From Euglena gracilis (lineage: Eukaryota; Euglenida; Euglenophyceae; Euglenales), in assembly GCA_039621445.1 (NCBI GenBank), contig CP154955.1, positions 24,204,064 to 24,268,063 on the forward strand: a stretch of 64,000 nucleotides of DNA, given 5' to 3'. The notes beneath the pieces were generated by a model, which was given only the letters and a program-made list of their open reading frames with translations, was not told the origin of the DNA and made no database searches. Of the stretch, positions 53,835-64,000 are shown piece by piece. The position numbers were made by a program, and so were the translations under genes. Position 1 is the first letter of the stretch. The number at the start of each line of letters is the position of its first letter.

Positions 53835-56800
53835 GTATGCCTCCCCAAGGAGAAGAACACGCCTTGACCCACTGCTGCTGTGCTTTTTTTTCAAAAAGAG
53901 AAGCACAATGTTGGTGACATGGGTGGAGAGGGTGGATGGATTGGTCCCCCCTCCGGATGTTTGGGCAGGCCGGGTGGGCACCCCCATGTCATGTGAAATC
54001 CATCTTACATGACCACATAAAATCCAATACCAGAAATCACGTAAATTGTGTAAAATTGCCTTCGTCACATTTAGAAAATGTTTGCCAGACAGTTTTTTCC
54101 CCCTGAAGTATTGATCCGAATCCTAGTTTATTGTTTATTGTGAGACCCCCTGGTTCCTTAGCATTGAACGATGGCGATGGAATTTTGTGAAGGTGTGTGT
54201 ACACACACGGGCAAGTGGTATTAAAACTCCAGTTTTCAATGGGCAACTTCATTTGGGGGTAATTTGTGATGATCAAAAGTGGTTTGGGAAAAAATTGGCG
54301 GAATCAAATCTTGCCATCTCCTCCTCCTATTTTTCAATCTCTTTCTTCTTTTTCAATCATCAATCATATCAAAAAACTTCTCGGGTTCTCGGAGCTTTAT
54401 ATTTTCAATTGTTTCTAGACACTGGGGATTTCATCACTGTTGATGACACATTTTGCTTTGAATCATGATTGAAGTTTCCAATGAGTTGGTGTCACATGAG
54501 ATTGTCACGTGACACCACTTCTCAGGCTTTTTTAAAAAATGAAAGTCTTCCAAACTTTTTTTTGCGTGTTTCTTTTCCATGGAATACGTCCATGTTTTTT
54601 CACATTTTTTGACAGAGACGACCAATTTTTCCCAATTTTTTTCGCCAAACGTGACCAATAGTCCTAAATACATCAGGGGAAAGGCATTGTCGGCCTTGGC
54701 CGGCTGTGGTCAGCCGTGTGGTGGGAACCCCCACCTGTGGGGGTCCTGCAAATCACAGTCATTCCACAAGGAAATAAACAGGGAAGCAAATGACCAGGAA
54801 CCAGGAAGGCATGAGGGAGACAGGACACATAATTGCATTGAGAGACAATTACAATTTCAGTAAATCAATTCTGAAGGCATTGTGCTTGCCCTGCCAGGTT
54901 AGCTGCTATCGGTGACGTGGATTCCAGCAAACAGGGAATTTCTCACACAGGGACCCTCTTCTGTGGGGTCTTGCCAGTGGCTTTTTCTCCGCTTCCAACA
55001 GACTGTAGATTGGAATACTGACGTGGAAGACCTCTGAAGTGAAACCTTGATCGGCTGAAAATTTCCAGTGGAAGTGTCCACTGGAATATATAAAGTGTAT
55101 AAGGGGGGGGGTGTATCAACATTTTGGAGGGGTGGGAGGTTGTCTCCAAATTAAAATTTAAGGTGAGGAATTTGCAACCCAGCTGCATTCTGGCGTTTTG
55201 AGTGACCCCCTCCGCCCCTACACACTTTAAACTGCACCTCCAAGACGGGTCCAGCCTCCATCTTTTCCCACCTTGTTCCTTGAGAACACCCTGCCAGCAG
55301 AGCACACCTGGAACGTGCAGCCTCATATTGGCCTTTACGTGCCTGTCTTGCAGCAGACCACCTTGGTCTGCGCTTTCAGTTCATTCAGCCCCCAGGTGCA
55401 TTCTTTTGGCCGTGCCATGCCAGCGTAACCCTGCCCCTACCTCAACCCCTAACACCCCCCAAAAATAAGACCCGAGACTTATTTTTGAGTCTGTTGGGGA
55501 GGGGGGGTTTCGGGGCCTTATTTTTAGAATTTTTTGACCAACCTGGGCCCCAAAAAAACCCACCATTTTTCAGGTTCCCAAAAATGCAAAAAAATATTTG
55601 AGAAGGAAACACTGTGCATAGTTTCAACACTTCTTCACATTTTTTTTTGAAACAAAACATGGAAGCACAAGCAAAACAATGTATTGCGCACCTTTTCCGG
55701 AACAAATAAAATATCCAATTTAAAAACCAGTTAAGTTGCCCTCCCATATTGCTTGATGCAGAACATTTGAGGCTCTTTGGCTTTTTAAAGGGTTTTTTTG
55801 AAAGATGTATAGGGTTTTTCTTGAACCCTTGAAGGGGATGGGGTGGGGGAAGGGGGCTATTCTTCTCCAATCAATCCTTCCGGAAAACCAATGAGGGACA
55901 GGGGTATTGAGTGAGTGGTGGTTTTGCGGGGTGGAGAGGGGTGCAGACCCCCTTCAGACCAGGGGGGACCCCCTGGGAACCCCAAAAAAAATATGGTTTT
56001 TTTTTGCTTTTTTGTCAGGTTACCCCCACTTATAAACTAGGTTTTGTGCAGTGCTGAGCTCTTTACGTGTCTGATGGTCCCATGCTGCAGCAGATGTTCG
56101 AGGCGTGTGGCAGATGTTTGAGGCGGTAGGCGACCCGGCCCGGGTGAGCCATCATCAAAGTGCCATTTTTGACAAATTTTGCCAAAATTTGCCAATCTGG
56201 TTTTTTTTGGAATTATTGAACGGAGTACACTCAGGGGTTTTTTTAGTCTTGGACCCCCCGGCCGAGCCACCCCCAGAAGGGGGGGGTCCCCCAGAAGGGG
56301 TTGGTATTTACTTTTCGGCGCCGAAGGCTCCGAAATTTTTTGAAAAGGTGCCATTTTTTAGCATTTTTTTTCGCAATTTTTGGCCATTTCCAGGGAATGA
56401 AAATTTGTTCCTGTTCCTTTACAATTCATCACAATTCAAATGAAAACTATTGGGCTCTTGTGGATAATCTTTTTTTTAAAAAATTGGTTATGACTTTTGA
56501 TCAAAGAAATTAGCCCCCACTTGTAAACCCACGGGGTTTATAAGATCTGCTTTGGTTGGCCAGCCGACCAACCAAAGGGGGGGGGGTGAATAGGTTATGC
56601 CAAGAATTGTTGGTGGAAATTGACCCCCCCCCAAGTGACCCAGTTATTTAAAATATTTTTGTCCCTCAATATTTTTTTGTATAAAAAACCAACCTCTTCT
56701 CCCAAATTTTTCCCACGTGCTAAAAAAAATTACATGGATCAAAAGAGATGCCCAAATCTGCCTTTTCTCTTTTTCTCTACAAAACTCTGTTTTCTTTTTT

Positions 56801-57234
56801 TCTCCCTCAAAGACAAAATGAAAATATCAAAGAGGAAGAGAAATGCTGAAGTTGCATTGATTAATATTCTATGAAGTTGATGAATTTGTTTTCAAATTTT
56901 CATCATAATTTCACAGAAGAATCAATGGCTTACAAACACATCGAACCGTGATTTTCATATTCATCGATATTCATAATTTCATGTTCATCGTTTTGGGAGG
57001 GGGGCAGTGTATCAGAAACCCTGGGGGGGGGTCGGACCTCCTAACCTCTAAAGCAACCACAATTTAGAAAAGTTTTTGGTTCGAGAGCCGGCCGAGGGTG
57101 AAGATACCTGTAAACATTTGTTGAAACAGCCCTGATTATTCTTTGGAGACAATGCCAAATTGTCATGTTCCACATTTTCCCCACATATTGGCCAAAAACT
57201 GGAAACAAAAATCCCTAGTTTTTGTTTCCCTATT
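53835..57234. other. About 3.4 kb with no supported gene
   Basis: Open frames at 54579-54863 (plus), 55442-55870 and 54943-55326 (minus) lack splice or motif support. 56270-56345 has poly-G and a GGCGCCGAAGGC hairpin as in transposon cores. AAAAATAAGACCCGAGAC at 55459 and GGTCTTATTTTTGAGGG at 27767 are a shared inverted motif. Confidence 0.3.
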
Positions 57235-58221
57235 TTATGACACAATGGTTATTTTTATCACCATTGTGACGGTCCCATAGCATTTGCGACGTGTTCTGCC
57301 TTGCTGTTCGCAGCCAGTGGTCATGGCGGCGACAGGGTTGACGTTGCCGACTGTTTGAGAGGGGCTGGAGAAGAGCTCCTCGGCCCAGAGGTTGACCCCC
57401 TAAGGAAAGGAAGGAACGGTGCATACAGGGGGAGGGTCATCCTGCCCACCCAGGTCCTCTTAAGTCAGACGGGGGGGGGGTCCCGCGCTGGGATGGGTGG
57501 GTTGGGGGTGACCCCGGGGGGGGTCTTAAAAAGAAGCCTGTACCCACCATATCGCCGAATTTTGAGTCAAACCCTGCCTCCGCCTGACCCGCCACCAGTC
57601 GAATGTCCTGCAGCGGAGGTTGCCGACCCGGCTGCTGCAGTATGGCATTGACACATTTTCGCTGCAGTTCCCAGAATGTCGCATGAAGGTTCATTGCTGT
57701 GCTGTGCGGACGTTTTGCATAATTTGATTATGCCACTGTTTTACTCCCAGGGGATTAATTCAATGTGATATGATCTCTAAGGCGAGGATTGCAGTTCTGT
57801 ATGCAATGCAGATGATGGGCTAGGTGGTTGCTGGTGTATAGATGGTTGTCAGTGTGTCACAGACACTCGTCATTTGGGTGTGTTTTGATATTCTGTTGAT
57901 TTCTGTATGTTTTCATTTTGGCTTCAGTCGAGCATCCATTACTGCCTGATTGCATCAGAAGAAGAGGGCATTATTATAATAGAAGGCACCATTGTGCACC
58001 ATCGTATTCAGTTAAAGGAGTGAAAAGGAAATGTGCCATTGATTCGACACCCTGGAGGTGGTGGAGTGGCGGGAACCTGCTTGCTGTGGCAGTGCAGGAC
58101 CCCCAGCACCTGCCGTCGAGGCAAACGGAGTGTACAGCGCCATTTTGGCCGGCGACACCCTGCCGACTGTGCGGTGGACGTGCGACAGCGGACGGTGCAG
58201 CATTCTGGTAGTCTGACCCAT
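57235..58221 (-). CDS. Three-exon minus-strand gene, unknown function (141 aa)
   Basis: Exon 1 58221-58110 starts MGQTTRMLHRPLSHVHRT (no acidic residue in the first 30, rich in Arg/His/Ser, so possibly an organelle presequence). Exon 2 57696-57548 has MNLHATFWELQRKCVN and RLVAGQAEAGFDSKFGDM. Exon 3 57399-57235 has GVNLWAEELFSSPSQTVG and CEQQGRTRRKCYGTVTM, ending TAA. Junctions: CAG|GTGCTG..CACAG| (phase 1) and ATG|GTGGGT..CTTAG| (phase 0), all consistent. Introns 413 and 148 bp. Third-position GC is high throughout. I recognise no family. Alternatively exon 1 may be unrelated, since the second exon has its own ATG. Confidence 0.5.
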
Positions 58222-58256
58222 GATTGATAAGTTTCCTTGCAGACTGTCAGCAAGTT

Positions 58257-58257
58257 C

Positions 58258-58320
<63 letters not shown>
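58257..58320 (+). repeat. (GTT)21 microsatellite
   Basis: Uninterrupted trinucleotide run just upstream of exon 1 of the minus-strand gene, i.e. in its promoter or 5' UTR region. Confidence 0.97.
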
Positions 58321-60174
58321 CGTATTTGGGGTGCTGTTCACGTTCTATTTTTTAGCGCTCTTTGAGAACAGCTGGGGTCTGGGAAGGATAAGGTTTTTAA
58401 GGCCAAAAATTTCAAAGAAATAGAAATCAGGTTTTTAAGGCATTTTTAAATGTTTTTTGAAAATGTTTTTTTAAAGGTTCTTTTTTTAAAGTTTTAAAAG
58501 TTTTTTGAAGAATTTTTCCAAGAGCGGTCCAAGGGCCATCCAGGCGTCGAATGAGGTCCAAAACCAAATTATTTGAAACCCCCATTTTTTTCAGTTTGGG
58601 TGGATAGACAATCCTCCAGCGATGTCAAAAATCATTTTTTTCCCGTAGTTGGCTCGTTTTTCCCTGAGGTTTTGTGACTTCAGGTTTGAGAAAAAATTTA
58701 TAAATAATTTTTTAAAGGGGGTTTCCCATAATTTTAAGGCATTTTCAGGCATTTAGGCCGAAAAAGCTAAAATTCCTGATTTTTAAATGTTTTTTTAAAG
58801 GGTTTTAAGATGCCTGAAAAGCATTGCCTGTCTGAGGTCAATGGACCCTCTTTTGAGGCACTTCATAAAGGTCGCTGCCCCGGGCCCATTATATTTCAGT
58901 ATGTCACCCTGGCCTTTTCAAGCCAACGGTGAAAGGGAGAGGCAGGGAGGAGGGCATTTACGAAGGGAGCGTTGGTGGGGTAGAGCAGGTGGGTGAAGGG
59001 GAGGGGACCCACCCAAAAATAATTCATTTCTGTATTGGATGTATTGAATGTATTTATTTGTCTAATTGTCCAAAAGGCGCCTGAAAACGCGACGTTCAGA
59101 GTGTCTCTTCAGTTTGCATTCATGACCTAAAAATCAGCGCCCCTAGAAATATGGGAGGCCTGGTGGGGGGGGGTTTACCCCTACCAGGATGAGGGTGGGG
59201 GGCAGTTGACCCCCACCCACCACCCATATGGTTGCGGGGATTTCCATACAGCCATGTTTGGTTCTCCCCCCAGTCAACGAGTGTTGTTTATTCGGGCAGC
59301 TGGATGGTAACAGAATTTTGGCCTTCGATGGTGCAAAGATGGCCAAAAAAAATCGACCAAAAGTGGCCAATAATGGGTCGGAAATGGGCTGGCCAGGGCA
59401 AATTTGGGTCAAAGAATCAATTTTTGCACAGTTGATAATTGGCAGTTTTTTTGGACACATTTTGCAATTTCGCTTATTTGTATCCGGTTCGACCCCAGGT
59501 CGGGCCCAGTTCCAGCCCCGGGACCCCCCCCCTATGGGGGGTCAATTAGCAGCCTTTTCCCAGCCAGCCCAAGTTTTTCAGCCTCTGAGCTGGACCCTCC
59601 CCCAGGGGGTCTTTAAGCAACAGCCTCCTCTGCGTACCCAAGAAATGCAGAACAAGAGATTGATGTAGCTGTCAAACTATTTTGACTCTTTTACAGCCGT
59701 GGAAAAAATGGGCCAAGCTGTTTTCGAGCTTGGGCATAATTTTGGTAAAAGCAGTGTGCCAAAAAAGTTTTATGGGTGGATAGTCAACTGGTCTCACATT
59801 TGCACAAAGCCCTGTGGCAGAGCTGGCTGAGATGCTGCTGTCCACACTCCAGTGTTTTTTTTTTCCATCACCACAGCCCATGGGCTTGCACAAGCTTTGG
59901 GGCTTTGGGTTGGACACCCACCCACAAAACTCGAGGGGTTTGGCACACAGCATTGTGAATTGTGCTTTCTGGGGGTCTTGGTTTATTTTGTCATGCTGAA
60001 GGTTGCTGTTGGGTTTGTAAAAATTTTTTTCAATACGCCGTATTACTGATTGTTCTTTCGTCTTCAGAGCCGCCTCACATGCTTGTGGACAGCGTGCATG
60101 TCTTTCAATCTGTTTGACGATCACCTCCCCCTGGAACAGGCGGTTTCTTCTCCCAAAATGCCACCCTTCCCTTC
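58321..60174. other. No firmly supported gene
   Basis: 58430-58830 has repeated TTTTTAAAGG-type sequence. A 150-codon minus frame (60124-59672: MIVKQIERHARCPQACEAAL .. ) is open but shows no family; it may be a decayed exon. 59500-59625 is CCAGCC-rich with the solo terminus noted above. Confidence 0.3.
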
Positions 60175-60679
60175 CAGGGAATTTCTTAAGCCGGAGGGTA
60201 CCCTACCCCCCCGGGGGGGGGTCCAGCCAGCCAGCAGCTCAAATCCAGCCAGCAGCCCAAATTCGGGCTGGGAGCCCCCCCCCCGGGGTCGAGTGAAATA
60301 AAGTCGGGTCCAGCCCGGCCGGAGGCCGGGCCAGCCGGCCGAAGGCCGGCCCAGCCGGCCGCAGGCCGGCCAGCCAACTGGGCTGTCCAGCTCGCTTATC
60401 CCTGCATTTTCCCCCCTCATCACAGCCCCTCCATCACAGCCCCCCAGCCTTGATCTAGCTCCACCCATCAAAATGTCGAAAATGGCCAAAATGTGTTAGA
60501 AAATTTTGTTTTTCCTCGACCCAGCCCAGCCCAGCCCGCTCCAGCCCCGGACCCCCCCCTCCCCCCCCCCCCCCCCCCCCCGGGGGGGGTCCAGCCAGCA
60601 GCTCAAATCCAGCCAGCAGCCTTTTTGCCAGCCGGAGGCTGGACCCCCCCCCCCGGGGGGGTCCTTAAGAAATTCCCTG
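60175..60679 (+). mobile_element. hAT-like non-autonomous element, TSD TTCCCTTC
   Basis: Left end CAGGGAATTTCTTAAG is the exact reverse complement of the right end CTTAAGAAATTCCCTG. Exact octamer TTCCCTTC at 60167-60174 and 60680-60687. Interior has AATCCAGCCAGCAGC repeats, GGCCGGCCGAAGGCCGG palindromes and C/G runs up to 20. Confidence 0.97.
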
Positions 60680-60840
60680 TTCCCTTCTTTCTTGTGACGT
60701 TCGAGGACAGGCACTGGAAAGACTGAAAAGTCCAAAGGCACTCCAAAAGTAGTATTTTTTGTTTGGATGTCGACACCCAAATCACCACTACTCAGGTCAA
60801 CTAGAATGCCCCCCTCAGGCCGGAACCAGGAGCTGTAACC
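60680..60840 (-). CDS. Minus-strand exon cut by a transposon, unknown function
   Basis: Starts after CGGGGAG| near 60840 and encodes GYSSWFRPEGGILVDL, SSGDLGVDIQTKNTTFG and VPLDFSVFPVPVLERH, KKEG. At the TSD it runs into the element at 60175-60679. With the element removed the frame would go on about 15 codons to a stop (about 60120). It is head-to-head with the methyltransferase gene at 61153. The upstream part may continue to 60933 through repeated CGGGGTTTCTATTC sequence. No family recognised. Confidence 0.4.
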
Positions 60841-61152
60841 CTCCCCGAATAGAAGCCTCCCGGGGTTTCTATTCTGTCCGTTGGTCAAAAACCGAGGGGG
60901 GGCTTCTGTTTGAGGTTTGTTTTTCTCTTTCACCTGTTCACTGTGTGCAAAGGGGGGTTTCTATTCCGACCAATGGTCAAAACCCGGGGGGGGGGGGCTT
61001 CTGTTCAGGGGGGAGTAGGCAGTTTGACCCCTTGTTGGCTGTATAACTCGACCTGGTGGGAAGTTGCGATCAAACAGAGCTGTGGCTGACCCTCTAACAG
61101 CTTCCATTCAGAACCCCAAAGCCCTTTTTTTTTCTTTGGGGTTGGGACATGG

Positions 61153-63817
61153 ATGGAAAAAGAAAAGAGAACTCAACCTGCTGTGGAGTTGTTTGGAGTC
61201 TACCGCGACGCCGAGTCCCCGTTTGATCTGTGCATCAGCAACCATCGCTTGCGAGTGGTGCAGCCAGGGCACTCCTTCTGTGACGTCTGGTTTCCGGGCA
61301 CAGTGACACACCTTTTTTTAGGACTTTGGTGTTTAGGACATTTTTTTCAGATGGAGTGGGGATGCTTTCAGGGTGGCAATGTTGAGGGCTGCACAGCGCA
61401 GAAAGAAGACTGAGGAAATTCCCAAGAACGCACGAAACCCGGTTGTTATCCTCCCAATTTTCTGCGCCAGATGGTGTTCTGGGGGTGGGGTGACAAATCC
61501 TCCCCTTAGCTTGCTTTTTTGAAGACCTACAGGACCTTTCGGAGGTTTTTGAAGTTGGTGACAAAAGGAGAAGGATTTCATATGCAACAAATAAAGTAGG
61601 TAGACATGGGCTCTAACTCTAACGCTAACCACTAGTGGTTGATGAGAGGAATTCAGAACACGGGAGGACTGCTACCAGTTATTTGTCACTTGTTACAATT
61701 ACTTGTTGAGTTAGGTTGCAAGTTGTCCATCAATGCACTGGCGTTTAAGGCTCTGTGACTCCCACACAACAGCATAAATGATGTTGGTGTGCGCAAATGC
61801 ACAAATGGACGATGTGCGCATTTGTGCACTCGGACCACTTTAAACTAACCATCCAAGAGCCTCCCACACGAGTGTGTTTGGACCTGGAAAATGAATGAAT
61901 GAATGTGATGAAATTGTGTCATTATTCCCTCCCTTGTATTCCCATACTGCTATCCCCTTTCCCAAGAACGTTGCTGGTGTTTTGGTGATTGATGAGCGCA
62001 AATGGAAACATTAACCATTCTGCTGGTTGGTTTGCTCAATTGCGCTCGTGGTTTTGAGACACCGAGACAAGAGAGGAGTGGAATCAGGAGGAGAGCAGTG
62101 TCCACAAAGCGGAGGTGTTATGCAGTATGTCTGAGATGGTCAGTAAAGCGTGTCAGATTTGCATAAAATTCCATTCTGAACACAGGGATTTTCCAGTCAG
62201 CAAATGCATCCATTCCCAGCCAATGTGCTGTGCCTCATCTGCGGGTAAAAATATTGGGGGGAATGATTTTGGGGAACTCATAAGACCATCTTTTAGGGAA
62301 AAAGAAACTGGAAGTGATCTTTTATTTTTTTGTTTGAGGGGTCAACAAAGTTTTTCATGAGCTCAATTGCCGATGCCTGATTTTGGCCCCAGAAAATTGG
62401 TCCGTCTGTTGTATTTATTATGTACCCTGTGCGCTTAGGTGACACCTGGTCCAGGGCACACTAAATTTAAAAGTCCCTGTTCCATCCTCGCATCCTGGGC
62501 ACCACATCACATCCTGATTTCATTATTTGGTTTTGGCTTAGGTGTTGTCATTTTTATAAAAATAGATGATATGCGCAAATGCGCACACCAGCAAAGGAAC
62601 AATCTTTAAAGATCAAGTTATGCTAGGTTGCTTCTACCCCTCTCCCATACCCTTTGTGTCGCCTTCCAATGTTTTCCCATGGCCATGGCGGGGCGGGGGG
62701 CATTGAACGAAACATCAAGGCCAATGACACAACGGAAGCAATGTCTTAGATTGCAAATCGTCTCCAATTGTTTCCACATACCCAGACTCATGTTCAAAGA
62801 AAACCCTCCGCTCCACCTGTGCTTTTGTCCAAGGAGCCCCCCGGGGGCAAGGCTCCAACCACCAGTATGGCACCGGTGCGTTGCTCTGGAACGCCGCCGT
62901 CCTGCTCGCCGCTGCGGTGCCCCAGTACGTCCGGCCGGGGCAAACCGTGCTGGAGCTCGGGGCCGGTCTGCCAGGGTGGGCTACCTGTGTGGTCAGAACT
63001 GAGCCCCAACACCACAGGTGATCACGTCGAAACGTCGCACTGGGAACATGGGCACTGGGAACATCTGTCAGGGCGGGGCGGCAAAAACAACACCCTCGTA
63101 TGGAGACCGAGATGAAAACACACATTGCGGTGTGGCTGTTTCCGCCTGTTTTCGCCCTGGTGGGGACACCGTCCGGCACGAAGGTGCGGGGGGATGGGCA
63201 GGCTTCTGCAGCCCATCCTGTGCCGCGGCCATCCCCGGGATGGTGGCGGCGAAGTGCGGCGGGGCGACCACCCTGACCGACCTCGAGGGTTGCCTGCCGG
63301 TCACAACGAACAGCCTTCGCGCCAACGATTTCTTGTCCAGCCCCAGCAGCCCCAGCGCCAGAAGCGCAGGTGTGGATGTCCTCGGTGGCTTTTGGCCCTG
63401 GCTCTGGCGGCTTTTGGCCCTGGCTCTGGCTCTGGCTGTGGACCCAGTCTCTACTCTACTCATCATGCACACGATGCTTTGTTTCAGGTGCAGCATCCAG
63501 CTGGAAACACGCCGACCTCGAAGAGGAAGTCCAAGTCCACGCCCTTGACTGGTTTGTGGCTTTGCTGAAGTGGTCGGTGCATCAGTTTGGATCCCCAAAA
63601 AGGTCCCACCGGATTCGCTTGTGAGTTTTCAGTTTTGGTTCTAGCAAATGGTGCTCTCTTCCCCCTCCCATCAGGCTCAACCCCAATTACCAGAATTTTT
63701 CTCTGGCATATGATGTCATCCTTGGGGCTGACATCGCTGTGTATGGGGCGAAGCACGAGGCATTGTTCAGCGTGCTTGACCATTTCTCCTCTCCAAGTGT
63801 GCCCCCCTGCCCGCCAG
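61153..63817 (+). CDS. Class I SAM-dependent methyltransferase (METTL/Methyltransf_16 type), 3' end beyond exon 5 not seen
   Basis: Family members methylate Lys or N-termini of proteins such as translation factors and chaperones; the substrate here is unknown. Exons: 61153-61284, 62866-62975, 63212-63369, 63488-63620, 63675-63817; junction phases 0,2,1,2 agree and all are GT..AG. Motifs: ATG start MEKEKRTQPAVELFGVY; HRLRVVQPGHSF (beta strands before the domain); YGTGALLWNAAVLLAA (family x-G-x-x-LWNAA); TVLELGAG (SAM motif I); VAAKCGGATTLTDLEGCLP (motif II with acidic D); VQVHALDW; YDVILGADIAVY (family D-V-I-L-G-A-D-x-x-Y, motif IV). Junction 1 is the least certain; it was chosen because phase and family spacing fit. 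The stretch between motif I and VAAKCGG is several residues longer than usual. About 225 codons are visible; the end of exon 5 and the remaining C-terminal strands lie in or beyond the window edge. Confidence 0.85.
61285..62865 (+). other. Methyltransferase intron 1 with GCGCAAATGCGC palindromes
   Basis: 1581 bp. Contains GTGCGCAAATGCACAAATGG near 61791 and ATATGCGCAAATGCGCAC at 62571, like the motifs in YrdC intron 2. An 81-codon frame at 62115-62360 is not supported. Confidence 0.5.
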
Positions 63818-64000
63818 GTGTTCATAAATTTTTATGAAGTGCTCCGCAATTGGCTGTATCGTCCAATTTCGCCCACTGGAATGCCCAAGGGAGTTTTCCC
63901 CATCTTTAAATTGCAAAAAGTTCATCATATTTTGTGCATTTTTCATAGAAAGATTAGCCAAATTTTGGAACCAACCCAATCCAGCCCAATCCGATCCAAT
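63818..64000. other. Right edge, no exon identified
   Basis: AT-rich, ending in CCAATCCAGCCCAATCCG repeats (CCAAT-CC-AG units). Probably the next methyltransferase intron. Confidence 0.3.

Overview
The window looks like nuclear DNA of an intron-rich, repeat-laden eukaryote, most likely a protist. Coding segments are short and bounded by GT..AG introns, several genes can be rebuilt only by joining exons whose phases agree, and there are TTAGGG-type telomeric blocks, microsatellites and many inverted-repeat mobile elements. I see no operon, ribosome-binding-site or rRNA signal. I cannot name the taxon: the sequence shows no lineage marker beyond the telomere repeat type.

Layout. 0-10 kb: the C-terminal nuclease-like end of a retroelement protein, a 24-bp minisatellite, a tyrosine-recombinase (Crypton-like) ORF broken by insertions, two divergent genes of unknown function (minus about 5.8-6.8 kb, plus about 7.0-7.7 kb) and a decayed reverse transcriptase (minus) beside a plus-strand nuclease fragment and a perfect 84-bp palindrome. 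10-22 kb: palindromic GGCGCAWWTGCGCC motifs, minisatellite arrays of about 33-34 bp in both orientations around a second tyrosine-recombinase fragment, perfect hairpins and GC-rich transposon remnants. 22-30 kb: an interstitial telomeric tract, two verified inverted-repeat elements and a (GT)n tract, with almost no genes.

30.3-39.2 kb: a YrdC/Sua5-type threonylcarbamoyl-AMP synthase gene, five exons found, 585 coding bases spread over 8.85 kb. 39-57 kb: an F-box exon, isolated putative exons, a second copy of the 1.2-kb hAT-like element, and a large inverted array of the hexamer TATGTG around a telomeric-repeat hairpin. 57-64 kb: a three-exon minus-strand gene of unknown function, a minus-strand exon cut by a transposon, and a class I SAM-dependent methyltransferase gene (METTL/Methyltransf_16 type) running off the right edge.

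The clearest structural signal is a set of nine inverted-repeat elements, each flanked by an 8-bp direct repeat (eight exact, one with a single mismatch) and mostly ending in CAGG..CCTG. That is the signature of non-autonomous hAT-like transposons. They share an odd build of long poly-C/poly-G blocks and GGCGC-hairpin cores, lie inside introns and inside other mobile ORFs, and account for much of the intergenic DNA. Two expressed-looking functions are recognisable (tRNA t6A biosynthesis and a protein or small-molecule methyltransferase); the other coding segments are described but not assigned.
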